Of a stretch of 64,000 nt of DNA, positions 12,858 to 23,135 are shown piece by piece (within the stretch, counting starts at the first letter, position 1; each line of letters begins with the position of its first letter). A program made the position numbers and the translations under genes. The notes under the pieces were generated by a model. It saw nothing but the letters and a program-made list of their open reading frames with translations, was not told where the DNA came from and searched no databases. This DNA is from Daldinia sp. FL1419 (taxonomy: Eukaryota > Ascomycota > Sordariomycetes > Xylariales > Hypoxylaceae): positions 39,824 to 103,823 of the forward strand of contig MU623468.1 of NCBI GenBank assembly GCA_025201765.1, in the 5' to 3' direction.

Positions 12858-13158
12858 GATCTACGTATGGGGAATCTAGCACCTAGTGAAGGGGGAACCA
12901 AGAAGCTTCAAGTAATATATTGGTATGTTGTGTACCTATCTAGCAACCCACACTCTTCATGAACTTTTAATCTTATTCAGGGTAGCATCATAAGCATGGA
13001 TTGGGACGGGAAGAACTTTTATATTACTTACTTCGGTATGTACCATCTGCCCTCAAAACATAGAATTACATAGGAAACCCATCATTAAGCCAGGCCAGCG
13101 TTTACAACCATAGAGAACCAAGAAATCGTGATTCTAAATCTATCGCCATTAGTACGAG
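12858..13158. other. Short convergent intergenic spacer
   Basis: About 300 bp between the stop codons of two convergent genes. It presumably contains both 3' UTRs. No obvious shared hairpin was seen. Confidence 0.4.
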
Positions 13159-13881
13159 TTAGTGTATACTACGAGGGCCTTTCGAGCGAACAGCATTTGC
13201 AACTCTCCTCGGAAAGCTTTCTCTGGGTGGGGGCTCGGAAGTGTTCTGGTGAGACGAGATCCTCTGACGGTGTACCTGTTCGATGACCTCGTGCAGTGCT
13301 CTCGGGGGCTGGACTTGTACTGATTGATATCTTCGTGGTGTACCTCCCCATATGCAGGAAATTTCGTCAATCTGAGGGTAGACCAAATCTCGGGCGTCGT
13401 CTCTTGGAACGCCATACTGAAGGAGCTCATCGTAGTTTGTATGGCGATGTCGAATATGGGCACGTACACTAAGGCGCGCTTTATCGACGAGGGCCAAACT
13501 TTCAACTCTTCCGACTCTCCCACTCCTCCTCTGCAGGGTTCCTGTGAGAACATGCTCCAAGTCTCGTGGGGGTATGTCTGGAAATTGAGTTAGAATAGCG
13601 GTGCGGAAGTTGTTACTCAACCTATTTTCCCTGGAAATAACATTATTCGCTCGGATGCCTTGTGTTCTACGATGATCCTGTAGAACGTTGTTGTATATGA
13701 CCTGCGGTACCCTGATACCGAGTATTTCGTTCCTTTCACGGACTATATAAACAACATGGCCTTCTGTATGCGCTCGAAGTCGGCAGTTTCTAGTGATATA
13801 CCTGTCCCCCCTTCGAACAAATTTGTATCCCCGTGGCATTGGGGTATGCATTCTAACCAAAATATCGCGACGAGAGTCCAT
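13159..13881 (-). CDS. DUF2293 domain protein
   Basis: A single 240-aa frame. It matches the fungal DUF2293 pattern: an opening PMPRGYKFVRRGDRYITRNCR, a central VVYIVRERNEILGIRVPQVIY, and the core GRVGRVESLALVDKARLSVRAHIRHRHTNYDELL. The AHIRHRHTNYD stretch is the most conserved part of the family. The domain has no established biochemical role. The C-terminus is basic and Pro/Ser-rich, which may point to nucleic-acid binding or the nucleus, but this is inference. The start at 13881 gives a complete domain. An exon-like segment upstream at 14161-14240 could be a 5' exon, but its phase does not join this frame through the obvious splice site. Confidence 0.8.
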   Translation of the reverse strand: MDSRRDILVRMHTPMPRGYKFVRRGDRYITRNCRLRAHTEGHVVYIVRERNEILGIRVPQVIYNNVLQDHRRTQGIRANNVISRENRLSNNFRTAILTQFPDIPPRDLEHVLTGTLQRRSGRVGRVESLALVDKARLSVRAHIRHRHTNYDELLQYGVPRDDARDLVYPQIDEISCIWGGTPRRYQSVQVQPPRALHEVIEQVHRQRISSHQNTSEPPPRESFPRRVANAVRSKGPRSIH

Positions 13882-14160
13882 ATTGTCCTAGAAGTAGGGG
13901 GTTAGCGGTGTGAAACCCCGTAATGAAGGGGTAAACGCGTATGTGGGTAGAAGGCCTCTTCACGTAACAGTCCTATATCGTCCATCCAGTAGTAAAGAGG
14001 TACTTGTGGGAATAAAATGTAAATACAAGTTGCGGTTAAACAGGTCCTTAGGTAGTCGACGATGATACTTAGTATTTAATAAATATGCCATCGAACAACA
14101 AGAACAAAGAAATAGTTGGAAAGAAAGGGGTCAGTTCCTTACCCTGAAAAAGGTACTTAC

Positions 14161-14240
14161 CTGCCTTGTAGTCTCGGGTTGTGTACTTGGCATTGTTCGC
14201 GAGGATAAGCCCCCATAAGTTGTCCTTGATAGACAGTATC
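14161..14240 (-). other. Unassigned exon-like segment
   Basis: On the minus strand an 80-nt stretch is bounded by a TTAG acceptor and a GTAAGT donor and stays open in one frame, encoding ILSIKDNLWGLILANNAK then YTTRDYKA, which looks protein-like. An adjacent upstream frame reads RRIAKVLRDVSSIDNVVV. Neither joins the DUF2293 frame in phase through the nearest acceptor. It may be a 5' exon of that gene with an intron I could not place, or a remnant of another gene. Confidence 0.35.
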
Positions 14241-14545
14241 CTAAGCAAAGGGTGTTATTGACTAATAATGGTGTTCACAACGACATTGTCAATGCTGGAG
14301 ACGTCGCGAAGTACCTTAGCTATTCGCCGTTCTCATTGATTCCAGTTGCTCTTTTATGAATTTATCATATATCAGAAGATTGTAGACAATACAATTCTTC
14401 AGGCCTATTATTCAACTGTTTAGTCCTCGGATGCTTACCTCCCATATTCTAACGTTAGGACTTTCGATAATACATGCGAAAACGCTATGCTAACCAAGTT
14501 CGTGACATAATATCAATCCAACCTTGAACCTACGCGGAACTACTG

Positions 14546-15694
14546 CTAGTTCTGATGGACTGCTAGATTGTCCTGTAGAAAATCTCTGACCAAGATATTA
14601 AACCTCGTGTCACGTGTCCTGACAACTTCGGGAGTCAACTTGCTCAGATGCCTTTCCCAAGCCATCTGACTCCATGCGTGATAGGCGAGCTGATCCTCAT
14701 ATAGACTGCCGCCGTTCCTGTCTATCTCCGCTGCCCACTTACGCGCTTCGTCCGAGCTGAGCTGCTTATGCATAAATTCGATATGGTCCCATGTCCAAGT
14801 AGGCCAGAAGAAGGCATTCGGTGCTAACGTGCAGACCTCGTCGGGATGCTCCAATTCCAACTCCTTAGGAAGGACAACGCTGTGGTAATTCCATTCCTTG
14901 GACAGATCTGCGCCGTTATACTCTCGGAGCCATCTCGCTATGAACGAGCTGTTCTTCCGAGCGACCATAATGGCGTTACACAGACCCCCGCGATTTCCGC
15001 CTTCGTGACCTAGGATTATATCGCGCGGGGATTTTAGGAGAGTAGTGAAAGGTCGAAAGCCAAAGGCGTCCATGTCCATGTAGATACCGCCCTGCTCTTG
15101 CAACAGCTTCAAACGGAGAATATCGGATACATGTGCGGCGTGCCAGGTCGCATCGGGCGAGCTTTTCAGGGCGGCCATCTCTTGGGGCGAATGGTAGACG
15201 AGGTCGATGTCATCTTTCAAAAGACGGATCCACGGGTTCGATAAAGGGGAAGCATTGGGTTCGGGCGATGGCGGATCTGCAAGATATGTGTAATGAAGTG
15301 AGATCTTATCTGCTTTCATGCCTACGATAGCACTCCGTATAGCTAGGTAGCAGAGAAAGTCAAAGGTGCCTGCGCTTGGCTTGCTGTAAGGGTTGCTGAG
15401 GCCGTATATGAAATGGACATGGTTCGGTATGGGCTCTATTTGTCTATCGCCGTCGGTGGCTAATCGAGGGGTGAGACCGTGCAAGCAATCGAGCTCATTT
15501 TGTGTAGGGACAAAGTCTTGTTGAACTTTCCATTGATAGGCAAAAGGCAACGTTTGGCGCACGCGATCCCCGAATTGTCTTACAGATGGCCAGAAGGGAG
15601 GGCTAAGAAGGACCAAGATGAAGACAACGGGGACGAGATAATAAGCTCGACGACGACGTAGGAGTACCATAGGATGATGCATACTAGAAGACAT
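14546..15694 (-). CDS. GT32-type glycosyltransferase with DXD motif (Och1-like fold)
   Basis: An intronless 382-aa type II membrane protein. A basic N-terminus (LLRRRR) precedes one transmembrane anchor (about residues 17-33), and the rest is luminal. The sugar-binding region has NHVHFIYG, SDILRLKLLQEQGGIYMDMDAF with the DXD at about D207-D209, and a downstream GLCNAIMVARKNSSF. In the GT32/DXD-sugar-binding family the two Asp residues coordinate Mn2+ and the nucleotide sugar. The likely place is the Golgi, and the donor is probably GDP-mannose or UDP-galactose/GlcNAc; no closer call is possible. A GGGTTC-type hexamer repeat lies about 10 nt upstream of the start. The gene is divergent from the GT15 gene at 16858. 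Confidence 0.87.
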   Translation of the reverse strand: MSSSMHHPMVLLRRRRAYYLVPVVFILVLLSPPFWPSVRQFGDRVRQTLPFAYQWKVQQDFVPTQNELDCLHGLTPRLATDGDRQIEPIPNHVHFIYGLSNPYSKPSAGTFDFLCYLAIRSAIVGMKADKISLHYTYLADPPSPEPNASPLSNPWIRLLKDDIDLVYHSPQEMAALKSSPDATWHAAHVSDILRLKLLQEQGGIYMDMDAFGFRPFTTLLKSPRDIILGHEGGNRGGLCNAIMVARKNSSFIARWLREYNGADLSKEWNYHSVVLPKELELEHPDEVCTLAPNAFFWPTWTWDHIEFMHKQLSSDEARKWAAEIDRNGGSLYEDQLAYHAWSQMAWERHLSKLTPEVVRTRDTRFNILVRDFLQDNLAVHQN

Positions 15695-15703
15695 GAGATA
15701 AGT

Positions 15704-15731
15704 GCGGGTTCGGGTTCGGGCTCGGGTGCGG
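15704..15731. repeat. Degenerate GGGTTC hexamer repeat in the GT32 5' leader
   Basis: About four to five imperfect hexamers (GGGTTC, GGGTTC, GGGCTC, GGGTGC) end roughly 10 nt upstream of the GT32 start codon. On the mRNA sense strand this reads as CCCGAA-type repeats. Confidence 0.7.
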
Positions 15732-16126
15732 ATATGCTACCTAGTTGATGAACGGGCTCGAGGCGGTCCTCTCCCTCTGGAGAACAAAATCAAGAGCCCT
15801 TAGGGAACCCTTGGAGAGGGACCCGAGAAGATGGACGGCGTCTTAAATTGCGGCCCTTTCTTGGCAAAAAAACCTCCCCAGAAGCCAGAAGCCGGACAAC
15901 CGGTTGCATTCGTTAGCGCTGACTGCCGGGTCCGGTAGTAGTAATATCATTTATCGCGTAGTGGTCGAGTGACGCGATATGGGTCTATCCCGTAAAATAA
16001 AAATTAGCCAGATGTGAGAAATGATATTCTCAAATGCCACGACGTTGGAGTTGTTGAAAGAAATAAAATTACAGTTAAAAGGTTTCTGCTTGAAATTTGG
16101 CGCTTAGTTAGATAATACGTTAGTAC

Positions 16127-16226
16127 TTACCTAGGTACCTACCTACCTAATTATTATACGTACATTCAATACATGTAAGGTACCTCTGGATATCTACCTA
16201 GTTAGGTAGGTAGGTAGGTACCTACT
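16127..16226. repeat. TACCTA/TAGGTA repeat cluster
   Basis: Two blocks: TACCTAGGTACC with CTAC repeats at 16127-16150, and TAGG tetramers ending in GGTACCTA at 16201-16226. Together they form an imperfect inverted pair about 50 bp apart. Confidence 0.7.
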
Positions 16227-16529
16227 AAGGCACCCGCATTACGAACAATCCCTGTCCCTCGCGGGATGGAACTATGACCTAATTGTATTTTTAGTGCTGG
16301 TTAAGTTCTTACGATAGGTCCTTGCATAGGAGTTGCTATAGGTAGCGTCGAGAAGCCTATTTCAAGTCTTCTCAGGTCATAACTGCCATTGTAACAGATC
16401 AACTTTAATTTTTTTTTAAACACGCGAGAACAAAATGTAGCTTTTTGACATAATAGCTGCATATGCAGAGCTACGTGTATGCATTATTAGACCCTGCACC
16501 AGTCCCAGAAATAGGGGTCTGTCTACCTA

Positions 16530-16610
16530 GTGTAGGTAGCTACTGGTGCGACGTACCTAGGTAGGTACCTACGAACCAAATTGTTCTAGGCTAACTACCT
16601 ACCTAGGTAC
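16530..16610. repeat. TACCTAGGTA palindrome cluster
   Basis: Three palindromic blocks, including GTACCTAGGTAGGTACCTAC at 16553-16572 and CTACCTACCTAGGTAC at about 16594-16610. Confidence 0.7.
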
Positions 16611-16857
16611 ATTTCTTATGTCTTATGGCCCTATGCTATTCGCTAATTCGACGTCCTTTAACTATGTACTGCACATAAAAGAGGAACCCTTGACAACTAA
16701 AAAAGATCAACACATGGGACATAATCAATAACGCCAACCGACAAATCGAGCTGATGCAAATGGCCTCTCGAATGCCAACACAGGATAATAATCTTATCTT
16801 CTTAACTACATCACACGTGAGCTAGCCTTCAAAGTTCTGGCTAGCATCTTCTCTATT

Positions 16858-18296
16858 ATGTCGCTGTTTAATCGGCTACCACGCCTACGAAGGAGAGGAG
16901 GATGGCTGCAGTCGCCTTTCCTCTGGGTCGTCGGTGTTGCATGTCTTCTAGAGGTCACCATCCACGCCGCCCGTTACCGCGTACCTATACCCCCGCGCGA
17001 GTCCGATACTCCCTTCTATACCTCGTGCCAGGAACCTCCCAGCGTTCCTCCAGACTCACCGCGCGAGAATGCCGCCATTATTATGCTGGCCCGCAACCAA
17101 GAAGCCGAACAAGCCGCGAGATCCGTCCGCAGCATCGAGCGGCGCTTCAACCGTTGGTTCCGCTACCCGATTGTATTTCTAAATGACGAGCCTTGGAACG
17201 ACGAGTTCATGCAAGCCATCAACGCTTCTACGAGCGCCCCGACATTCTTCGAACGAGTGCCCAAGGAACAATGGACTTTCCCGTCGTGGATGGATCAGGA
17301 TGCTGCCCGGGCGAGCATAAAAGACCAAGGTGACCGTGGCATATTATACGCAGGAAAAGAGACGTACCATCACATGTGTCGTTTCTTCTCTGGGTAGGCT
17401 AGCCCACTTTACTTCGCACGTTTGGTTTTACTGAGGCATCGACGTTGTAGGAACTTTTATCAAGTCGAGGCGTTGAAGAAATATAAGTGGTATTGGAGAT
17501 TAGAGCCTGACGTCGAGTTCTCTTGCTCTATTACCTACGATCCTTTCGTCGAAATGGCTCGCCATAACAAGATATACGGCTTCACGATATCGCTCTGGGA
17601 GGAAAAGCGCACGTGTCCGAGTCTCTTCAGAGAAGTATCGGACTGGAAGGAATTGAAGGGGATCCCTAGCACCAACCTCTGGAAAGCGAGCGTCGATGCA
17701 TCCTGGGTTCCCTGGCCTTTTCGTAGCCTTCTCAGCTGGTTTTCGCACCGCGATATCTCTGGTGACGGATGGAATCTCTGTCATTACTGGAGCAATTTCG
17801 AAATTGCCGATCTTGATTTCTTTCGCGGCCCTAAATACCAGGACCTTTATCAACATTTAGAGCACACTGGCGGGTTCTACTTTGAAAGGGTTCGTACACA
17901 CCAGATATCATGTTACAGAACCGTTCTACTGGCCTCTTTAGAAGCTTCAGTTGCTAATTTGGTTTCTTATAGTGGGGTGATGCTGCAGTTCACTCGCTCG
18001 CCGTCAACATGCTCGCAGAGCCGCATCAGGTACACCATTTCGCCGATATTGGATACCGACACGATTGGTACTACCAATGTCCCGCAAACGCGCCTGGTGG
18101 TCAGCTACCCGAATCGAAAGCACTCAACGACGTCCAAAGCACATGGGCCGAGGAAATCCCCGGTGGTGTGGGCTGCCGCTGCGACTGCGACGGTCACCGG
18201 AATAGAAATCATGCCAGCTATTGCCTCAACAAGTTAAAGGCACCTAATACCGCTCACCGTCCTTGGTCAACTTGGCTTCTCAGCTTCATCTTTTAG
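16858..18296 (+). CDS. GT15 alpha-1,2-mannosyltransferase (Kre2/Mnt1/Ktr family)
   Basis: Three exons: 16858-17393, 17451-17889 and 17973-18296, with introns of 57 and 83 bp. The product is 432 aa. It has a type II Golgi anchor (SPFLWVVGVACLLEVTIHA) followed by a stem. Family blocks are present in order: AAIIMLARNQE, FRYPIVFLNDEPWNDEF, KKYKWYWRLEPDVEFSC, WNLCHYWSNFEIADLDFF (holding the conserved catalytic-site Glu) and the splice-joined HTGGFYFERWGDAAVHSLA. The last exon ends with paired cysteines (GCRCDC). It should transfer mannose from GDP-mannose to O- or N-linked glycans. The second intron has an unusual GTTCGT donor, but only this junction gives the conserved FERWGDA. Confidence 0.93.
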
Positions 18297-19264
18297 AACA
18301 TATACCCAGTGCTGATATTGGTAGACGTTGACTACTGCATAGAAATACCCTTTGGCTGGGGGCCGTCGCCTTAGATTGTTTGGTTATTACTATACGCCTG
18401 CAGTGGTATGCGTAGGGTAGTGTTGTATGCCTTCACGACTTGACGACGTGCGAAGTTTATGCGGCTTGCGGCTTGCCTCGTCGAATGATTGCGGGACGAC
18501 GAATCGGCCTACCGTGTGGATACGTTGGATGGTTGGGCTAAGTTCCTCATTCGAATCGAAGCCCGCTATTTTGGGGGTCTCGCGGTTAGATCAGAGCTGA
18601 ATCGGCATTATATCATATACACAGGATAGACGAGCGCGATTTGCTCTGGGTGTTGAAAAGAGACACCGCAATGATACCGAGGTAGAAGGATATGTTAAGA
18701 CCATAAAACACCGTCTAATCAAAGAAACAAACCACATAGTGCCTTTCGTGATGCCGTCGTTTTATTGCCGCTACTTTGACATCTTTTTTTTTCTTCCTCG
18801 AGGAATCTAAGGTGAAGTTTACTCTACCACGCAGAGTAATAATAGCTCGTGTAGTCTATAGACCTAGTCGAGCAACTCTAAAATCATTCTATATTTTAGT
18901 TATTTAGTATCGAGTGTTCCATTCGTTCGACCTATGACCTAATAATCCAACCAAAACATGAATCGTATTGCCGCGCCATAACTCCGTGTATCCGGGCGAA
19001 CATGTCGGTGTCTAGATGCCAACAGTGCCTGGTGTCTTTCCTTAAGTTGGCCGGTACACTATCCCGCCGATAAATTTAGTACATGAAGGTGCACTAAAAC
19101 AACTCTTCTCTCCTTATCCGGCAACTATGATACTTTCGTAGGGTGCTAGCCAGCTCAAGCTTCGACTTCAGCCAGCAATCACATGTTCGACATCCGGTTG
19201 ACGGCATACCGGGGGTAATTCGGGATACCGTACCGTTACTCGGTTGCTAAATACCAGAATGCGC
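18297..19264. other. Intergenic spacer, no gene seen
   Basis: About 970 bp between the convergent GT15 and Alb1-like genes. I found no supported frame, repeat or RNA gene. Confidence 0.4.
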
Positions 19265-19681
19265 TCACGAAATTTCCTCGGTGTCGACCACCATTGTTTC
19301 CTCGGTAGTTTTGCTCGTATCTTCCGCAGAGGCATCTACATCGCAACTGTTAGTTACTAATTCCTATGCTACATGTAACGTCTAGAGCCAGACAATAATA
19401 CCTTTCATCTCAACCTCGCCCTCGGCTTCCATCTTGCGCTTCATAGCGTGAGCCATCTGCCGCTCCAGCTTACGCCTCTTCTTCGCGCTGAGCGCAGCAT
19501 TCGGACCGCTCGTCGGTAGCAATCCAGGACGCGCACCGCGTTTCGTGTCGGCTTTGGCGACTCGGCCTTGTTTGTCTAGAGCGGCGTTGCTGATGCGCTT
19601 TTGGTTCTGCTTGCGGGCTTTGGCGGCGCGGGCTGTGAGGCGGTTCTTGGAGGGCCCGTTGGGGTTCTTTACGGATGGCAT
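19265..19681 (-). CDS. Alb1-like ribosome biogenesis protein
   Basis: Two exons on the minus strand, 19681-19402 and 19335-19265, split by a 66-bp intron. The product is 116 aa. It is highly basic, starting MPSVKNPNGPSKNRLTARAAKARKQNQKR, then ALSAKKRRKLERQMAHAMKRKMEAEGEVEMKD and an acidic end from exon 2. This pattern fits Alb1, a small shuttling factor that rides on pre-60S particles with Arx1 in yeast. If unspliced, the frame would end at position 19382 with a hydrophobic GIIVWL tail, unlike the family. Splicing gives an acidic C-terminus, which I prefer. Short size keeps the name tentative. Confidence 0.75.
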
Positions 19682-20345
19682 TGTGTTGGATTGGGGGGGG
19701 TGGGGGGATTGAGGGTTTGGAATGGCTTCTTGGGGGGCTTTGGATCGTGATTGCTTGAGATGTAGATGGAGAGATTGATATGTAAATAAGATTTATTATT
19801 ATTATTAGCTATCGAAAGAAAATATTGGAGGGGTCCATTTTGAAAATTTTAGTGGATCCTATCTTTGGAGGATACAGGGATCTCCATGCTCCCCGCATCA
19901 CTCGTTAAGCCAGTACGTATTATGCAACATACGGTGACTTTGAGGTACCTAGGTACGTCCTCTACTATAAACCCCTTTCCTCAACCCTTATTAATTATCA
20001 GCATTTATAAGAATTATCAACACATGCAGGTGAGAAAGTGAGCCTGTAGCCTTATAAATCGAGGTGGCTTCTCACCAATATGTAAATTTTCTGTTCACCG
20101 GGTACCTACTATTCACGAATACCGTCTCGGTTAGCACCCTTGAACCCTTGACCAAATGCAGCTCTAGTCTATAGTTGAGGCTGGAACCCCTCTGATCCTG
20201 CGTGTCAGCTTTCTCATATCAAACATGGCTTGCCTTGATTTCATGCGGGTTATCTCAGTATCATTCCCGGATCAGCATTATATAACTATATCTCAACTTC
20301 AACTCCAAATAGTTATATCAGATACATGAAATTTCGTCCCACAAG
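19682..20345. other. Intergenic with one TACCTAGGTAC palindrome
   Basis: AT-rich spacer. A G-rich tract lies just upstream of the Alb1-like start (about 19691-19710), and GGTACCTAGGTAC lies at about 19944-19956. No gene seen. Confidence 0.45.
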
Positions 20346-20891
20346 ATGAGTCTGATTCTAATAGCTATTACAGGATCTCTATATGAAATTTGCGACCAGT
20401 TTGTAGACAATCTCTTCTCGTTCGACTTTTCTAAGCAAGATATCTATCCACCCCGGTGGTTGCCTATAGGCTCGCAATGGACGCCGGAGAGACCTTGGGG
20501 AGACGGCTTCTGACATCACGAGACATTTGAAGACCTTTCCCATAGCGCCAAGACGTGCGAGAGTTGGGCTGCCCTGGATGGCGCACTTGACTTTTGGGCG
20601 CTACGGATTGGGGGTTTCGTTGTCGAAATTATAGACGTCACAATGAATATCAAGAAAGAGAGCACACAGAGCTATCCAGACGGGATTGTAAAGCTCGGGG
20701 GTCGCATAGCGCAAATGTTTTACCATCCTCCCGAAGACGACAAATGCGACGTTGGTGTGTTGACGTTCAAACAGAACGACGCTCTCGATTTCGCTTTAGG
20801 GCAAATAAATAGCTGCGTCATGGATTTGGATCGTCGAACACCAAGATTCTGTTGGGTGCTGGTGATGACCAAGTCTCCTAACTACTATTAA
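20346..20891 (+). pseudogene. Broken HET-like N-terminal reading frame
   Basis: One continuous frame runs from ATG 20346 to TAA at 20889-20891, but a TGA at 20511-20513 interrupts it. Before the stop it reads LYEICDQFVDNLF and IGSQWTPERPWGDGF; after the stop, HHETFEDLSHSAKTCESWAALDGAL and later KLGGRIAQMFYHPPEDD. The spacing (a short Cys-containing opener, then an FEDLxxSAxxC stretch) resembles the region before the HET domain in fungal heterokaryon-incompatibility proteins. No HET domain follows, because the frame ends at 20891. It is probably a truncated, decayed relic. A CGA-to-TGA change would explain the stop but this is not shown. An intron covering the stop cannot be fully excluded. 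Confidence 0.45.
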
Positions 20892-21155
20892 GTACTTGCT
20901 TATTTTCCATAAGCGTGAGGACGGGTCTTACCGAAGAATCGGGATGAGCACTGTGCACTGGAGGGAAGTTGATCCATCGATATTCAAAACGGAACAAATT
21001 CATTTCAAATCACCTGAACGAATACCAAAACTATAACTATCGCTTGACGTAAAATACTTGAAATAGATCACACTGAGCTTGACGATGAACGAGAAGACTT
21101 GGAACTTTGAATATTATAGTATTTTTTTGTGTTTTTCTCTTCTATCCAAGTGAGT

Positions 21156-23135
21156 CTACCACTCGAGTCGATCGTCGCATATTAAGCTAACGTCATATCG
21201 ACCATTTCCTTGCCAGACCTTTCCGCCGGAATTGCAAGATGCCACGATACTCCTTAAATCGCTGATCATGCTTCCCGGTCCACTCGCATATACGGCTGTG
21301 GAGCCTCGGACGGTGTTGTCTACGAACTCCCTTACTATCTTGTTCAGATCAGGGTGTCTATCAAATCCTTCCCCTCCGATTCTCTGAACATTAAGGGATG
21401 ATCCAGATTGGACGCCCTTCACGGAAGAAACGGCTGACGAAGCCAAACCGGACTCCTTTACGGCGATGTCGTCCTTCTCTAATATATCGTCGTTTATCGA
21501 CGGACTCTTGCTGCTTGCCTCCCTCGTTACGTAAATATGAACTTCAATTTTATGAGCCTTGGCGGCTTTGCGAATGGTATCGAGCTCCTTCTCGACCCAG
21601 CGGGTATCATCCTTCTTCCTCACCGCCCAGACCAGCTGGACTTTCCGGTCCTGCACTCCCGGCTGTTCTATTATCCCCAACAATACGGGTAAGACGTATG
21701 TAATGCCTGTTCCACCAGCTACGCAGAGCACATTGACATCCGGTGTCAATTCATCAACGATCGATGCTCCGTAGGTGCCCGATATGATCAAGGGGGTCGT
21801 AGCACTGGGCGACGCAGCTAGCTTCTTCGCGGTTAGTTCCGCAACCTTCTTCGTTTCTCCTTTCTTCGCCCTTAAAATATACGAGTGCTCAACAAGTCCG
21901 TCCTGCACCTTTGGCAGATTGAGCGGCGTAAACGGATGGGACTGCCATATGCTACACTCCGAAAAGCAGAGGTAAAAGTGCTGTCCAATCTTCCATGCAT
22001 CCTGGGGGTGTCTAAAGTCCATGCGCACGACGTCCCCGTGCTCTGCGTCGGGAAAGTATGCCAAAGACGCGTGTACTGCTCGGAAACCCATCGATCCACC
22101 AGGCAAATATTGGTAATGAATAAGACCCGAGCGCACAAGCCTAACCCCGCGGTCTAAGAACCAAAGAGCCAGACCGGGGATCAGAAAGCATTGCAGATTC
22201 GCCCAGTGACCCCAGCAGGCGCCGATATATACCATCGCCAGAACGTAGTGCGCCTTACGGAAGAACTCATAACCGGTAAGGCGAATACCCCAGGGGGTAC
22301 TCAGTGCGAATAAGATTAATAGCAGAATCTGCGCGACAACTCCCCAGATTATATATAACTGTTTAATCCATTCTATCGCGGTCGTCGGCTGCGGTTGATA
22401 TAATCGGACTTCGACTACAGTCCAACCGATAGTGTGCAAGGAGCCCTGTAGAACAATGATGTAGCCGAGCCAGCGATGAAGGAAGTTGAAGCTTTGGTAC
22501 GGAACACCGGTTAGAAGCGAGAGAATGGATTCTCTGCTCGACAGCAGGATCGACAGCGGCGTGAGAGCGTAAGCGAAAACACCAACCCGGTCGGACCACG
22601 GTCCCAAGCTTGTCCTAGTGTTGTAAAGGCCGGGCTTGTTCTTGATCGGCGTGATCCATGTTTTATAAGTGATACCGAGAAAGCTAAAGATCAGTAAATA
22701 GCCCGACAAGACGGTCAGGATCAACACTTGAAGTCGTGTTGTTCGGCCGAAGACAAATCGAACCGAGTCTGGTAAAAGGTATCGTCGGATTAGCGCCGCG
22801 GCGGTCCTCCTTATTCGCGATCGTCGGCTAGCTATTTTTGCTACTCTTTCGCTATCGACGGTGCCGGAGGGGATCTCGTCGGCGCGAGGAGATGGGAAAA
22901 CGCGCCTCCCAATAGTCCAGAGCAGAAGAATTCCAGCAATCGCCGCCCACATTATACCGGAATAGACCATAGTTAAATCGTGAGATCCATATACTTGATC
23001 CAAGTATGCGCAAGATCCGGGATCGTTCGTACACGGAACGGCTCTGTCGACGTAACCCCAGTGCTTCTCTAGCGCGGTCGCCTCGCTGAAGTTTTGTATA
23101 TGGCGAGCTGCCAAAGGGCTCTCCATGGCCGCCAT
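21156..23135 (-). CDS. Ferric/cupric reductase, FRE family
   Basis: An intronless 659-aa membrane flavocytochrome. After an extracellular N-terminus and a first TM (YSGIMWAAIAGILLLWTIG), the ferric-reductase core holds paired histidines for two haems: FLHRWLGYIIVLQGSLHTIGW and RKAHYVLAMVYIGACWGHW. HPFTPLNLP is the FAD-binding HPFT motif, and CVAGGTGITYVLPVL is the NADPH-binding GGTG motif. A Ser-rich linker precedes the end. Such enzymes reduce Fe(III) or Cu(II) at the cell surface using cytosolic NADPH, so that transporters can import the reduced metal. The next gene on the other strand encodes a Ctr copper transporter, which supports a role in reductive copper uptake. All key residues appear present. 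Confidence 0.93.
   Translation of the reverse strand: MAAMESPLAARHIQNFSEATALEKHWGYVDRAVPCTNDPGSCAYLDQVYGSHDLTMVYSGIMWAAIAGILLLWTIGRRVFPSPRADEIPSGTVDSERVAKIASRRSRIRRTAAALIRRYLLPDSVRFVFGRTTRLQVLILTVLSGYLLIFSFLGITYKTWITPIKNKPGLYNTRTSLGPWSDRVGVFAYALTPLSILLSSRESILSLLTGVPYQSFNFLHRWLGYIIVLQGSLHTIGWTVVEVRLYQPQPTTAIEWIKQLYIIWGVVAQILLLILFALSTPWGIRLTGYEFFRKAHYVLAMVYIGACWGHWANLQCFLIPGLALWFLDRGVRLVRSGLIHYQYLPGGSMGFRAVHASLAYFPDAEHGDVVRMDFRHPQDAWKIGQHFYLCFSECSIWQSHPFTPLNLPKVQDGLVEHSYILRAKKGETKKVAELTAKKLAASPSATTPLIISGTYGASIVDELTPDVNVLCVAGGTGITYVLPVLLGIIEQPGVQDRKVQLVWAVRKKDDTRWVEKELDTIRKAAKAHKIEVHIYVTREASSKSPSINDDILEKDDIAVKESGLASSAVSSVKGVQSGSSLNVQRIGGEGFDRHPDLNKIVREFVDNTVRGSTAVYASGPGSMISDLRSIVASCNSGGKVWQGNGRYDVSLICDDRLEW

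Larger units (their letters stand above)
15695..16857. promoter_or_regulatory. Divergent promoter region between GT32 and GT15 genes
   Basis: A 1.16-kb spacer shared by two divergently transcribed glycosyltransferase genes. It holds a degenerate hexamer repeat (15704-15731) and two clusters of TACCTA/TAGGTA palindromes. No coding sequence was seen. Shared regulation is inference from geometry. Confidence 0.5.

Noticed and set aside
13149..13593. Frames overlapping the DUF2293 gene on both strands
   Set aside because: The DUF2293 frame matches a known family; the others do not.
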